From positions 1 through 64,000 of the forward strand of contig CANQOB010000003.1 of the NCBI GenBank assembly GCA_947625385.1: a DNA stretch of 64,000 nt. The letters are read 5' to 3'. Source of the DNA: an uncultured Clostridia bacterium. GTDB lineage: Bacteria > Bacillota > Clostridia > Christensenellales > Borkfalkiaceae. Below the pieces are notes generated by a model. That model had not been told where the DNA came from and did no database searches. It saw nothing but the letters and a program-made list of their open reading frames with translations. The position numbers were made by a program, and so were the translations under genes. Positions 9,503 through 19,686 of this stretch are shown piece by piece; the first letter of the stretch is position 1; the number at the start of each line of letters is the position of its first letter.

Positions 9503-9531
9503 ATTGTAACGGATATTTTCGGTTTTGTCAA
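9503..9531 (-). promoter_or_regulatory. Promoter TTGACA-17-TACAAT for the ACP gene
   Basis: Near-consensus boxes with 17-bp spacer on the minus strand. Confidence 0.75.
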
Positions 9532-10031
9532 CTTTTTTTCGGCATTGTGAAAAAAGCATCGTCTGCGAGCGCGCGGCGCAGCGCTTCGTGCCACAGCCGC
9601 TCCTCGTACCGCGGGTTGGCGGGCGACGTCGAGGGCAGTTTTTCCGTCATGCCGAGAAGAGACGGAAAGTGCGCTTTCAGCAGTTCGTACGCCTTGCTGC
9701 CGTTGCAGAGAATGGCGCGGATGGGCGCGCGGAGAACTTCTTGAAGATCGACGACGCGCTCGTCACGGATGGACGCGTCGGCGGAGCCCTCCACTTCGCA
9801 GACGGCGACCATGTCCCAGAGCGCGATGCCCTCCGCGTGCAAAAGAGCCTCTTTTTCGGCGACGGAACGGGGCAGCGGTCTGCCGAAAAAGGCGGACAGC
9901 ATGCGCCAGAACCTGTTCTGCGGGTTCCCGTAATAGAACCCCTCCTTTCTGCTCATGACGGAGGGAAAACTGCCGAGGATGAGCACCCGGCTCTCCCCGT
10001 CGACCACGGGCGCAAAACCTGCCTGCGTCAT
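9528..10031 (-). CDS. DNA-deoxyinosine glycosylase / UDG-superfamily protein
   Basis: RVLILGSFPSVMSRKEGFYYGNPQNRFWRMLS; GIALWDMVAVCEVEGSADASI. Confidence 0.85.
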   Translation of the reverse strand: MTQAGFAPVVDGESRVLILGSFPSVMSRKEGFYYGNPQNRFWRMLSAFFGRPLPRSVAEKEALLHAEGIALWDMVAVCEVEGSADASIRDERVVDLQEVLRAPIRAILCNGSKAYELLKAHFPSLLGMTEKLPSTSPANPRYEERLWHEALRRALADDAFFTMPKKS

Positions 10032-11263
10032 ACCGAAAAGCTTTCCTTGCGGTTCCCGACGCAGGCGGTCGCCATGCGGGAGAAATCGTAGTTCTCTTCG
10101 AGCACGCGGGTCACGTCGTCGAGCGTGACGGACGAGATGCGCTCCAAGCGCGCCTTCGGGTCGTAGATCTCGTTCGCCTGCAACATGCGTTTGCCGCAGA
10201 GGTGCATCTGGGTGGAGGTGCTCTCCTCCGCAAAGACGTTGCCCGCCATGAACTGCTCTTTCGCGCGCAGAAATTCCTCCTTCGTCGCGCCCTCTTTGCG
10301 ATAGTCGCGGATGACGTCGCAGATCGCGGCGAAGGCGGCGTCCGCCTTCTTCGGGTTGACGCCCGCATAGACGCCGACAAGCCCCGTTTCCGTATAGTGC
10401 GAGCTGTACGAATAGACGGAATAGGCGAGCCCGAGCTCTTCGCGCACCTTCTTGAAGAGACGGGAGGACATCCCGCCGCCCAACACGGAATTCATGATCT
10501 GCACGGGGAAATAATCCTCCGACTCCCGCTCCACGGTGGGGAAGCCGATGGCGATGTGGACCTGTTCGATGGACTTCTTTTTCAGGAGTTTGTCCGTGCG
10601 CATCGCAACGCTTTGTTCTCGCTCGCGGAATTCGCCCGTCATGCCCCCGAAATACTTCTCGGCAAGTCCGACCGCCTCCTCCGCGGCGATTGCGCCCGCA
10701 AAAGAGATCACGATGTTCTGCGGCACATAGCGCTCTCTCTTATAGGCGAACAGATCTTCCCGCGTGAACCGCTTCACGTTCCCCGCGGGTCCGAGAATAT
10801 TTCTGCCGTAATTCGCCTTGCCGAACGCCGCGCGGGAGAGCATGTCCAGACAGAGGTCCTCGGGGGTGTCCTCGTCCATGTTGATCTCTTCGAGCACGAC
10901 TCCCTTTTCGCGTTCCATCTCCGTGTCGGGGAAGTCGGCGTTGAGGAAGAGATCGGCAAGCAGCGCGAATGCCTCCGCCGCGCGTTCGTGCGTCGATTTG
11001 GCATAGTAGCAGGTGAGATCTTTTGCAGTGAACGCGTTGACCTGCGCCCCGAGCGCGTCGAATGCGTCCGAGATCTCGAACGCCGTCCTCGTCGGCGTGC
11101 CCTTGAACTGCATGTGCTCGACAAAGTGGGAAATGCCGTCCTCTCTGTCCGTCTCGCAGGCGGCGCCCGTCCCGACGAGCACGCCCATCGTCACCGAATA
11201 GAACCCCTCCATCTGATTGACGACAACGCGCAATCCGTTTTCCAAAGTTACCGTTTTGACCAT
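10028..11263 (-). CDS. M16 family (insulinase-like) zinc peptidase
   Basis: HFVEHMQFKGT (HxxEH motif), LENGLRVVVNQM; start at internal Met (11263). Confidence 0.93.
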   Translation of the reverse strand: MVKTVTLENGLRVVVNQMEGFYSVTMGVLVGTGAACETDREDGISHFVEHMQFKGTPTRTAFEISDAFDALGAQVNAFTAKDLTCYYAKSTHERAAEAFALLADLFLNADFPDTEMEREKGVVLEEINMDEDTPEDLCLDMLSRAAFGKANYGRNILGPAGNVKRFTREDLFAYKRERYVPQNIVISFAGAIAAEEAVGLAEKYFGGMTGEFREREQSVAMRTDKLLKKKSIEQVHIAIGFPTVERESEDYFPVQIMNSVLGGGMSSRLFKKVREELGLAYSVYSYSSHYTETGLVGVYAGVNPKKADAAFAAICDVIRDYRKEGATKEEFLRAKEQFMAGNVFAEESTSTQMHLCGKRMLQANEIYDPKARLERISSVTLDDVTRVLEENYDFSRMATACVGNRKESFSV

Positions 11264-11285
11264 ATTCTTTTTCCTTTTATGTATT

Positions 11286-11987
11286 TCAGCCCAAGTTCTC
11301 TCCGACGGAGAGGGTGCGAATCCCGTTCTCAGCATAATATGAGAGGATTTTGGGCAAAGCATGCAGCGTGTGCGGGGTGGGGTGCATCAGAATGAACTCC
11401 CCGCTCTTCACCCCTTCCGTCGCGCGCTTGAAGCAAAGCGTTTCGTCCTTGTCCCGCCAATCCACGGTGTCGCGGCTCCACAGAATCGTTTTTACGCCGA
11501 GCGCGGCGGCGGCGCGCACCGTCTCCTCGCCGTAGTCTCCCGAAGGCGGGGCAAAGAGCTCCACGGGACGGTCCGCAATGAGGGACAAAAGGCGCATGCT
11601 CGTTGCGATCTCCCGCACGTTCGCGTCGTAACCGAGGGAGCCGTGGTCGAGGTGAAAATACCCGTGGGAACCGATCTCCTGTCCCCTCTTGGCGATCTCT
11701 TTGACGCATTCAACGTTGTCATCCGCCCAGCAGCCGCCGAGAAAGAAGGTGACCTTCGCGCCGTACTCTTCGAACACGTCGAGCATTTGGTATACGACGT
11801 CCGCGCCCTCGTACACATTGATCATGAGGGACACGCCCTCGCCGCTCCCGCGGCGGAACACATCTTCTTCGAGCTCCGAGGCGGGGTCAGTCGCCGGAAT
11901 GAGACATACGGCGGCGACCGCGATGAGAATGAGCGCAAGCGCGGAATTTGTGAGCGCGGAGACGGCGCGGGCAGAGATCTTTTTCAA
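11286..11987 (-). CDS. Polysaccharide deacetylase family protein, membrane anchored
   Basis: N-terminal TM; GAKVTFFLGGCWADDN, EIGSHGYFHLDH, FAPPSGDYGEETV, ILWSRDTVDWRD. Confidence 0.88.
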   Translation of the reverse strand: MKKISARAVSALTNSALALILIAVAAVCLIPATDPASELEEDVFRRGSGEGVSLMINVYEGADVVYQMLDVFEEYGAKVTFFLGGCWADDNVECVKEIAKRGQEIGSHGYFHLDHGSLGYDANVREIATSMRLLSLIADRPVELFAPPSGDYGEETVRAAAALGVKTILWSRDTVDWRDKDETLCFKRATEGVKSGEFILMHPTPHTLHALPKILSYYAENGIRTLSVGENLG

Positions 11988-12048
11988 AAGTTTCCCTCTT
12001 TCGGCAGGTTTTCAACCTATCCTATTAGGGAATTCGGGAATTTATGCC

Positions 12049-14391
12049 TTATTTCAAGACGGCGATCGTCACGCCGCTCTCCCCTTCGCCGTATTTGCCG
12101 AGACGGAAACTTTCCACGCGCTTATGTTTGCGCAAAATGTCATGGACGGCGGCGCGCAGCTTGCCCGTCCCCATGCCGTGCACGATGCGCACTTCGGAAA
12201 AGTTGGAGAGCACCGCCCCGTCGAGGAATCTTTCGAGCTCCTCCGCCGCCTCTGCCGTCGTCATGCCGATGAGGTTGATCTCGCGGCGCATCTGCGCGGG
12301 AGAGGAGAGATCGCGCTTGATCTGCACCTGCGCCTGTTTTTTCTCCCCGCGCGCCCGGTACAGATCGGAGAATTTCACCTGCACGCGAAGAGAGCCGACC
12401 TGCACCTCCGCGACCGCCTTGCCGCGGTGCACGGAGAGAACCTCCCCCTCCGCCTGCATGCTGCCGACGAACACGCGCTCGCCCGCTTTCAACGCCGCGG
12501 CGTCGACGGGCTCCGCGCGGACCGGCGCCTCCTCCTCGGATTCGCCGCCGCGCTCCATCGCATTCCTGACCGTCCTTGCGCGGATGAGATCGCCCTCGGT
12601 GAGCGTCTCCCGCTTGAAGATCTCTTCGAGCTCTCCGAGCAATTCGTCCGCTCTCGCCGTGCGGGCGGCGACGATTCTGCGCGCCTCGGCTTTGGAGGAG
12701 AGCAAAAATTTTTCCTTGGTGCGGGCAAATGCCGCCTCGTCGCGTTCGAGCGACGACAATCTCTTCTCCCATTCCTCTCTGAGCGCGTCCGCCTGCGCCC
12801 TTGCCTCTTCGGCGCGCACACGGCTCTCCTCGGCTGCGCGCAACGTGCGCTCGAAGGCGCGCGCGCCGTCCGAGAGGTATCCGCGGGCGTCCTCGACGAT
12901 CTGTTCCGGAAGCCCCAACCGCACGCAGATGGCAAGCGCGTTGGAGGAGCCCGCCTCCCCCATGCGCAGCCGGTAGAGCGGACGCAAGTCCTCCGCGTCG
13001 AACTCCATCCGTCCGTTTTCGAGCCCGTCGGTGGCATAGGCAAATTCTTTGAGAGAAGCGTAGTGCGTCGTCACGATTCCGCGGCAGCCCCGCGCGAGCA
13101 GGGAGGAGAGCACGGCGCGGGCGATGGCTTGCCCCTCCTCGGGGTCCGTCCCGCCGCCCGGCTCGTCGATGAGGACGAAGGAATATTCCCCCGCTTCCTC
13201 CGCGATCTCTTTGAGATTGACGATGTGCGAGGAGAACGTGGAGAGATTCTCTTCGATGGACTGGCTGTCTCCCACGTCGCAGAACACTCCCGCAACGGAG
13301 AGGTCGCAGGAAGCGGCGGGGACAAACAGTCCGCATGCCGCCATGAGACAGAACAGCCCGCACATTTTCAGCGTGACCGTCTTGCCGCCCGTGTTCGCGC
13401 CCGAGAGGATGAGGAAGCGGTATTTTCTCCCGACTTCGACGGAGACGGGCACCGCCGTCTTGGGGTCGAGAAGGGGATGCCTCCCCCGCTCGATCTCCAC
13501 GATTCCCCTGTCGTTGAGCTTGGGGCGCACCGCTTTCAGAGAATATGCGTATTCGGCGCGGGCAAAGAAGGCGTCCGCCTCGGCGAGCACGTCCATGGAC
13601 TGCGTGAGCGCCGCGCGCAGCTTCCCCACGCGGGCGGAAAGCGCTTTGAGAATGCGCTGCACTTCCTCCTGCTCGTCGGCGCAGAGGGAACGCAGCTCGT
13701 TGTTCATCTCGAGAATCTCCTCGGGTTCGATGAATACCGTCGCCCCGCTCTGGGACTTGTCGTGTACGAACCCGCGGATGCTCCTGCGGTATTCCGCTTT
13801 GACGGGGATGACGTATCTGTCCCCGCGCATGGTGACGATGCCGTCCTGCAAGTATTTTTTTTCGTCTCCCGAGAGATATTGGGCGATTTTTGCGCGGATT
13901 CGCTCCCCCATGAGGCGAATCTCACGGCGCAGGGAGAAGAGTTTTTCGCTCGCCGTATCCGCGACGGCGTCCTCCCCGACGATCTTGTCCGCGATCTCCT
14001 CCTCCAAGAGCCTGTCGAATGTCAGACGCAGCGCAAGTTCGCGGAAGAGGACGATTCTCTCGTCCGAGAGCGCCTCTATCCCGTCGTGAAGGAGCCGCAC
14101 GGCGCGAAGGATGCTCCCGCAGTGCAAAAGCTCGGCACAGGAGAGCACGGCGCCCTTCTCGGCGCGCTCCAAAAGGTCGCCCGCCGGCGCAAAATACTCT
14201 ACCCTTCCCGCGCCGAGATCGAAGAGCAGATACTGCGCCTCCTCCGTCATGGAAAGAAGCGTCTCCGCCTCCCCGCGTGAACGGACGGGCGCAAAGGAAG
14301 TCAGCCGCGCCTTCCCGTCGTCGAGCACGGCGTACGCCGCCGCAAGGGAGAGAATTTTATCCAGCTCCAACCGTTCTCTGCTGCTCTTCAT
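12049..14391 (-). CDS. mutS2: Endonuclease MutS2
   Basis: ILSGANTGGKTVTLK Walker A, IDEPGGGTDPEEGQAIARA, C-terminal Smr domain (INLIGMTTAEAAEELERFLDGA...VRIVHGMGTGKLRAAV). Confidence 0.95.
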   Translation of the reverse strand: MKSSRERLELDKILSLAAAYAVLDDGKARLTSFAPVRSRGEAETLLSMTEEAQYLLFDLGAGRVEYFAPAGDLLERAEKGAVLSCAELLHCGSILRAVRLLHDGIEALSDERIVLFRELALRLTFDRLLEEEIADKIVGEDAVADTASEKLFSLRREIRLMGERIRAKIAQYLSGDEKKYLQDGIVTMRGDRYVIPVKAEYRRSIRGFVHDKSQSGATVFIEPEEILEMNNELRSLCADEQEEVQRILKALSARVGKLRAALTQSMDVLAEADAFFARAEYAYSLKAVRPKLNDRGIVEIERGRHPLLDPKTAVPVSVEVGRKYRFLILSGANTGGKTVTLKMCGLFCLMAACGLFVPAASCDLSVAGVFCDVGDSQSIEENLSTFSSHIVNLKEIAEEAGEYSFVLIDEPGGGTDPEEGQAIARAVLSSLLARGCRGIVTTHYASLKEFAYATDGLENGRMEFDAEDLRPLYRLRMGEAGSSNALAICVRLGLPEQIVEDARGYLSDGARAFERTLRAAEESRVRAEEARAQADALREEWEKRLSSLERDEAAFARTKEKFLLSSKAEARRIVAARTARADELLGELEEIFKRETLTEGDLIRARTVRNAMERGGESEEEAPVRAEPVDAAALKAGERVFVGSMQAEGEVLSVHRGKAVAEVQVGSLRVQVKFSDLYRARGEKKQAQVQIKRDLSSPAQMRREINLIGMTTAEAAEELERFLDGAVLSNFSEVRIVHGMGTGKLRAAVHDILRKHKRVESFRLGKYGEGESGVTIAVLK

Positions 14392-16499
14392 AAAAGGCTC
14401 CTCTCATAATGTCCGCGCGTCTCGGCTGCGGGGCGCGCAGCGGGCGTGCTGTCGTCGTAAAGACGGGAACAGTGCGTCTCCCCCTCTTTGAGGAAGGCGC
14501 AGTTGTAGACCTCGAATCGGCATACCGTGTCCGCGGTACGGTATCTGCGGATGGGAAAAACCCGCCCGTTTTCGTCCGTCATGCGATAGAGCGTTTTCTT
14601 GTCGCAGGCGGCACAGGTTCGCTCGAACGGGCAATAGCACAGGTCCATGACTTTGAGGTCTCCGCCTGCGAGAGAAAAGGCGCCGTCTGCGGCGAGCGTG
14701 TCCGCTTCGGCGCGCGTGAGCTCCTTGGAGAGCGCAAAATATGCGCTTTTCTCGCGCATGCCCGCGGCGGCGAAACGGTTGGTGAGATTGCATCCCGTTC
14801 CCGCAAAGAACTTTACGCCGTACTTTTCCGCGAGCGCGATTCCGTAGCTCCCCTCCGCATAGATTCCGTCGAATTTTCCGAGGACGGGCGCGACGAGCGC
14901 CTCGTCCGCCTGCGTCCAAAGGGGCGGCAGCCACAGATAGTTCTCGCCGCCCTGCGGAATCTCGATGTGCGCATAGTCCCGCGGTTTACAGATGAAGATA
15001 TCGTCCCCCGCCTCCCGCCGTTCGCCGATACGGGCGCGGCGGCTCCCCCGAACGGTTGGAAGAAACGGCTCCGCGGGTGACGCCTCGCAAAGAGAGCGCA
15101 CGGGCGAGAAAATCCCCGCATATGCGGTGTAAAAAGCGCGGCGGAACGCGTTGAGCGCCGATTTCGGAAGGAATACTCCGTCGGTACGGACGGTGATATC
15201 GAGCGCCAGCGGAAGCTCCGTCTTGGCAAAACAGGTCCCGATCTCCTCCGCGGACAGGGGCGCATTCCTTGCGGCGGGAAGGGGCTCCTCCCCCGTAAAT
15301 ACAAACCCGTCCGCTGCGGCGCGGGGCGGCTCTCCCGCGAGAAAGGTGAGCGAGAGCGCCGTTTTCAGCCGCTTGGGAGCATGCAGAGGGAGCGCATTGC
15401 GCGCGGCGCTCGTCAGGCGCACCTCGTCGCCCTCCGCAAGCGTCTCCGAAGAAGAGAGAAGGACAACGCCGCCCACATATTCCTTGACGAGCGCGCCGCC
15501 GACTTCCCTCCCCGCGCGCAAAATTTTCAGCCCGTCGCCTTTGGAGATCTGTGCCTTTGTAAGGCAAACGGGCATACCGTGTCTGAAAGTCACCCTTCCG
15601 ATTTGCTCTCCGATGTGTCCCTGCACATTGCGGGAGAGAAAGCGGCGCTGTCCGAAGGAGAGCCCCTCGGTGTAGTCCCCGCGGTTGTATGCGCGCACGA
15701 GCCGTTCGCGCTCGGCTTCCCCGCGTTCGCCTGCGAGCAGGGCGCGGTAATATTCCACCGCGGCGGAGACATATTCTTCCCTGCGCATCCTTCCCTCGAT
15801 TTTCAGGGAAGCGACCCCCGCGGCGAGCAGCTCTTGGATGCGGTCTGCGACCATGAGGTCGGCAGTCGAGAGCGCATAGGCGAGCTCTTCATATCCCTTC
15901 CGGTCGAAGCGGTACCGCTTGCGGCAGGGCTGCTTGCACCTTCCGCGGTTGCCGCTGTTCCCGCCCGCAAACGAGGAGAGATAGCACTGACCGGAAAAAC
16001 AGGTGCAGAGCGCTCCCTGCACAAAGACTTCCGTTTCGATGACGGAAGAGATGGCGGCGATGTCCGACAGGGGCGTTTCGCGGGCAAGCACGACGCGGGA
16101 AAACCCGTACTCTTTCGCGACGCGCGCCCCGTACACATTGCAGCATCCCGCCTGCGTGGAGAGGTGCAACACGATCTCGGGATAGAGACGCTTGATCTCC
16201 CTGCCGAGAAAGAGGTCTTGCAACAGGACGGCGTCCGCTCCCCCCTCCCACGCCGCGCGCACGGCGGCAAAGAATGCCTGCGTCTCGCTGTCCTTGACCA
16301 ACGTATTGAGGGCGACGTACACCCTCGCGCCGAGCATATGCGCGTATTGCGTCACGCGGGAGAGCGCCCCCTCGTCGAAATTCTCCGAAAAGGCGCGTGC
16401 GGAAAAGCTCCTGAGCCCGAGATATACGGCGTCCGCGCCCGCGTCGAGCGCGGCATACGCCGATTTTTCATCCCCCGCGGGGGCGAGCAGTTCAACCAT
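14388..16499 (-). CDS. U32 family peptidase with C-terminal extension
   Basis: MVELLAPAGDEKSAYAALDAGADAVYLG; CTCFSGQCYLSSFAGGNSGNRGRCKQPCR. Start at internal Met (16499). Confidence 0.9.
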   Translation of the reverse strand: MVELLAPAGDEKSAYAALDAGADAVYLGLRSFSARAFSENFDEGALSRVTQYAHMLGARVYVALNTLVKDSETQAFFAAVRAAWEGGADAVLLQDLFLGREIKRLYPEIVLHLSTQAGCCNVYGARVAKEYGFSRVVLARETPLSDIAAISSVIETEVFVQGALCTCFSGQCYLSSFAGGNSGNRGRCKQPCRKRYRFDRKGYEELAYALSTADLMVADRIQELLAAGVASLKIEGRMRREEYVSAAVEYYRALLAGERGEAERERLVRAYNRGDYTEGLSFGQRRFLSRNVQGHIGEQIGRVTFRHGMPVCLTKAQISKGDGLKILRAGREVGGALVKEYVGGVVLLSSSETLAEGDEVRLTSAARNALPLHAPKRLKTALSLTFLAGEPPRAAADGFVFTGEEPLPAARNAPLSAEEIGTCFAKTELPLALDITVRTDGVFLPKSALNAFRRAFYTAYAGIFSPVRSLCEASPAEPFLPTVRGSRRARIGERREAGDDIFICKPRDYAHIEIPQGGENYLWLPPLWTQADEALVAPVLGKFDGIYAEGSYGIALAEKYGVKFFAGTGCNLTNRFAAAGMREKSAYFALSKELTRAEADTLAADGAFSLAGGDLKVMDLCYCPFERTCAACDKKTLYRMTDENGRVFPIRRYRTADTVCRFEVYNCAFLKEGETHCSRLYDDSTPAARPAAETRGHYERSLL

Positions 16500-17304
16500 G
16501 CTGCATTGCGTACCGTTCGATCGCATAAGCGACGCCGTCCTCCTCGCACGAGGGCACGACGACGGCGAGTTTTTTCATCCCCTCCACCGCATTTGCCACG
16601 GCGAATTTGCCGCCCGCGGCTTCCAGCATGGGAATGTCGTTCTCCTGGTCTCCGATCGCTGCCATCCTCTCGGCGGGAACTTTATAATAGTCCGAAAGAA
16701 ACCGTACCGCCGAGCCCTTCGTCTGCGTCTTGGGCATGATCTCCACCAGCCATTCCGAGGAGAAAGTGACGAAATACTTGTCCCCGAAACGGCGTATGAA
16801 TTTTTCGCGCACGCGCTCCTGTTCCTCCGGCATGCACATCGCAAGCGCTTTGACGACGCGCAGATGCTCCCGCTCGATGAGGCGCGGCAGGTCTTTCTCG
16901 ACGACCGCCTTGACACGGCAGATCTTCTCGTAGGCTACGAGCAACCCGTTGCGGCGGTCCGCATACATCTCCTGCCCCGCATAGATATGCGTGTGCATGT
17001 CCTCTTCCTTCATGAATCGGACGACTTCGCGCGCCTCCTCGTCCGAAAACGCCTCGTCCCGCAGGAGCTTTCCCGTCGCGATGTCCGCGATCTGCGCCCC
17101 CTGAAAGGCGACGACCAGTCCCTCTTCGAGCCCGAGCTCTTGAAGCCGCTGCCGGATGGAAGCGAGCATCCTGCCCGTGCAGACGGCGAAGATTCCCCCC
17201 GCCGCCCTGTATTTTTCGATCGCACGGATGTTCCGTTCGGAGATCGTGCCGTCATCCCGCACGAGCGTTCCGTCGAAATCGGATAAAAAAATGTCGTATT
17301 TCAT
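16492..17304 (-). CDS. Cof-type HAD-IIB family hydrolase
   Basis: IFLSDFDGTLVRDDGTIS; MPKTQTKGSAVRFL; AIGDQENDIPMLEAAG. Confidence 0.92.
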   Translation of the reverse strand: MKYDIFLSDFDGTLVRDDGTISERNIRAIEKYRAAGGIFAVCTGRMLASIRQRLQELGLEEGLVVAFQGAQIADIATGKLLRDEAFSDEEAREVVRFMKEEDMHTHIYAGQEMYADRRNGLLVAYEKICRVKAVVEKDLPRLIEREHLRVVKALAMCMPEEQERVREKFIRRFGDKYFVTFSSEWLVEIMPKTQTKGSAVRFLSDYYKVPAERMAAIGDQENDIPMLEAAGGKFAVANAVEGMKKLAVVVPSCEEDGVAYAIERYAMQHG

Positions 17305-19106
17305 AATTCCTCTAAATATTTTTTGAGCCGCGCCGCAAGCTCTTTGCCGATTCCCGCCGCCCCGCAGAGCTCCTGCTCGCTCGCTTCGAGGATGCGGGAG
17401 ATCGTGCCGAATTTATCGAGAAGTGCCTGCCGCTTCATCTTTCCGATTCCCTCGACCTCTTCGAGCAGAGAGGCAAGATTGCGTTTGTTGTGCACATTGC
17501 GGAAATATGTAATTGCGAACCTGTGCGCTTCATCGCGGATGCGCTGCAACATTTTGAGCGCATAGTCCCGCCTGTCGATGCGAACGGGCTCCTCCGCTGT
17601 GAGCGTGTAGACGGCTTCCTCCTGTTTTGCGAGCGCGATGAGGTCGATGTCGCCGATTCCCATTTCGAGGAAGATCTCCCGCACGGCGGAGAGCTGCCCT
17701 TTGCCGCCGTCGATGACGACCAGCTGGGGCTTTGCGAAGCGCTCCTCGTCCTCGGTGCCGAGCTTTTCGAGTCTGCGCCGCAGGACCTCTTGCAGGGAAG
17801 CGAAATCGTTCGCTCCCTCCACCGTCCTGATGCGGAATCTGCGGTACTGCATTTTGTCGGCTTCCCCGTCCGTAAATACGACCATGCTGCCCACTTTATC
17901 CACGCCCGAAATGTTGGAAATATCATAACATTCCATGCGCTTTGGGTATTTTTGCAGCCCTAACACGGCTTGCAGACGGGCACAGGCTTGCGTCGTCATG
18001 TCGCTCTTGTGGCGGATGGCGGAAATGGACTTTTCGAGGTATTCCGCGGCATTGCGTATCCCCATGTCCAAGAGTTCGCGCTTCACGCCGAATTTCGGGC
18101 GGGTGATCTCCACCCCTCTGCCCTGCTTTTGGCGGCAGTACGAGACGAAGAGCCCGTCGTCGAAGGGCTCTTCTAAAATGAGCTCGTGCGGAATGGTCTT
18201 GTTCGCGTAGTACTGCGTGAGAAAACTCAAAAAGGTCTCCGAGCGTTCGCCCGCCCCCTCGTCGAGAGCAAAATTCAGGCTGCCCTGCATGACTCCCTTC
18301 CTCGTGACGAGCAGGGAAAGCGCGGCATACAGCCCGTTGGAGGCATACGCCCAGATGTCCGCGTCCACATCGCGCGGCATGGACGTGATGCGCCGCCCGC
18401 CCAGCTTTTCGAGCATGCGGATCTTGTCCCGGTAGTCGAGGGCGAGCTCGAATTGCTCCGCCTCGGCGAGTTCCTTCATCTTCTGTTCGAGAATGGACGC
18501 CGCCTCCTCGTAATCCCCCGCAAGGAAGGCGAGCGCCCTCTCCACGTTCTTTGCATACTCTTCCTTGGTGCAGAGATGCGCACACGGCGCATCGCACCGC
18601 CCGAGGTGGTGGTTGAGGCAGGGCTTCTTCGGCTTGTCGGCGATCGCCGTGTTGCAGGTACGGATATGATATACCTTGGCGGCGACGTCCACGATCTCCT
18701 TGCAGCTCACCCCGCCCATGAAGGGACCGAAATACTTTCCGTCGTTTTTGACGCGGCGGGTGACGGAGATGCGCGGGAAGTCCTCCTTGGTGTGGACTTT
18801 GATATAGGGATACGTCTTGTCGTCTTTTAAGAGGATATTGTACTTCGGCTTATATTTTTTGATGAGGGTATTTTCGAGCGCCAGCGCATCCACCTCGGAG
18901 GGCGTGACGATATAGGAAAAATCGGCGATGTTATCCACCATCGCCTGCACCTTCTCGGGTTTTTCCGAGGTGTGGAAGTACTGCCGTACGCGGTTTTTGA
19001 GCACGCGCGCCTTGCCGACGTAGATGACGGTCCCCTCGCTGTCGAGCATGATGTACACGCCGGGGGCATCGGGGAGCAGTTTGAGTTTTTCCTGCACGAC
19101 GCTCAT
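17301..19106 (-). CDS. uvrC: Excinuclease ABC subunit C
   Basis: LPDAPGVYIMLDSEGTVIYVGKARVLKNRVRQYF; MECYDISNISG; LVVIDGGKGQL. Start at 19106. Confidence 0.96.
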   Translation of the reverse strand: MSVVQEKLKLLPDAPGVYIMLDSEGTVIYVGKARVLKNRVRQYFHTSEKPEKVQAMVDNIADFSYIVTPSEVDALALENTLIKKYKPKYNILLKDDKTYPYIKVHTKEDFPRISVTRRVKNDGKYFGPFMGGVSCKEIVDVAAKVYHIRTCNTAIADKPKKPCLNHHLGRCDAPCAHLCTKEEYAKNVERALAFLAGDYEEAASILEQKMKELAEAEQFELALDYRDKIRMLEKLGGRRITSMPRDVDADIWAYASNGLYAALSLLVTRKGVMQGSLNFALDEGAGERSETFLSFLTQYYANKTIPHELILEEPFDDGLFVSYCRQKQGRGVEITRPKFGVKRELLDMGIRNAAEYLEKSISAIRHKSDMTTQACARLQAVLGLQKYPKRMECYDISNISGVDKVGSMVVFTDGEADKMQYRRFRIRTVEGANDFASLQEVLRRRLEKLGTEDEERFAKPQLVVIDGGKGQLSAVREIFLEMGIGDIDLIALAKQEEAVYTLTAEEPVRIDRRDYALKMLQRIRDEAHRFAITYFRNVHNKRNLASLLEEVEGIGKMKRQALLDKFGTISRILEASEQELCGAAGIGKELAARLKKYLEEL

Positions 19107-19168
19107 ATCTCTATTATACACGACCCCGCCCGTTTTTTCAAGGAAAAACGCAAAAATTATCAAACAGA

Positions 19169-19204
19169 GATCGCGCCGCGAGGCGGTAGCCTCGCGGCGC
19201 GATC
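19169..19204. terminator. Strong hairpin downstream of the arsR-type gene
   Basis: GATCGCGCCGCGAGG-CGGTAG-CCTCGCGGCGCGATC; 15-bp perfect stem. Confidence 0.7.
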
Positions 19205-19214
19205 GTCCATAGGC

Positions 19215-19550
19215 TCAATAGCCCAAAAACTCGACGCCCTTCAACAGCACATCGTTGACGATGTCGTTGTAGAGCGAATAAAAGATGATCTTCCCGTGGC
19301 GGTCGGTGCACACCATGCCGGCGTCCTTCAAAAACCGCAGCTGGTGCGAGACCGTCGTCTGGTTGATGCCGAGAACGCGGGAGATATCCGTCACGCACAT
19401 CTCCGAGATCGCGAGCGCGGAGAGGATGCGCAGCCGCGTCCCGTCCGCAAAGATCGAGAAAAACCGTGTGAGCGAGGTCAAAAGCTCCCCTTCGGGAACA
19501 TATCCCTCCACCAAGCCCTGTGTGCGCCTGTCCAAGAGCAATGTCTCCAT
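19215..19550 (-). CDS. ArsR-family winged-helix transcriptional regulator
   Basis: RLRILSALAISEMCVTDISRVLGINQTTVSHQLRFLKDAGMVCTDRHGKIIFYSL; SD AGGAGG upstream. Confidence 0.93.
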   Translation of the reverse strand: METLLLDRRTQGLVEGYVPEGELLTSLTRFFSIFADGTRLRILSALAISEMCVTDISRVLGINQTTVSHQLRFLKDAGMVCTDRHGKIIFYSLYNDIVNDVLLKGVEFLGY

Positions 19551-19686
19551 AGCAGCCTCCTTTTTATGAAAGTATAGCACATGCAGGCATGCGCATATTC
19601 GGCTTCCCGGGCGAAAAAGCGGGGTTTATGACGAAAACACAGGGTGCGGAATCCGCACCCTGTGTTTGGTTTGGTTTGATTTCGGC

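Noticed and set aside
10202-11395. 397-aa plus-strand ORF opposite the M16 peptidase
   Set aside because: Codon-aligned shadow of a clear HxxEH peptidase gene.
11689-14280. 863-aa plus-strand ORF antisense to mutS2
   Set aside because: Shadow ORF; the minus strand encodes MutS2 with Walker and Smr motifs.
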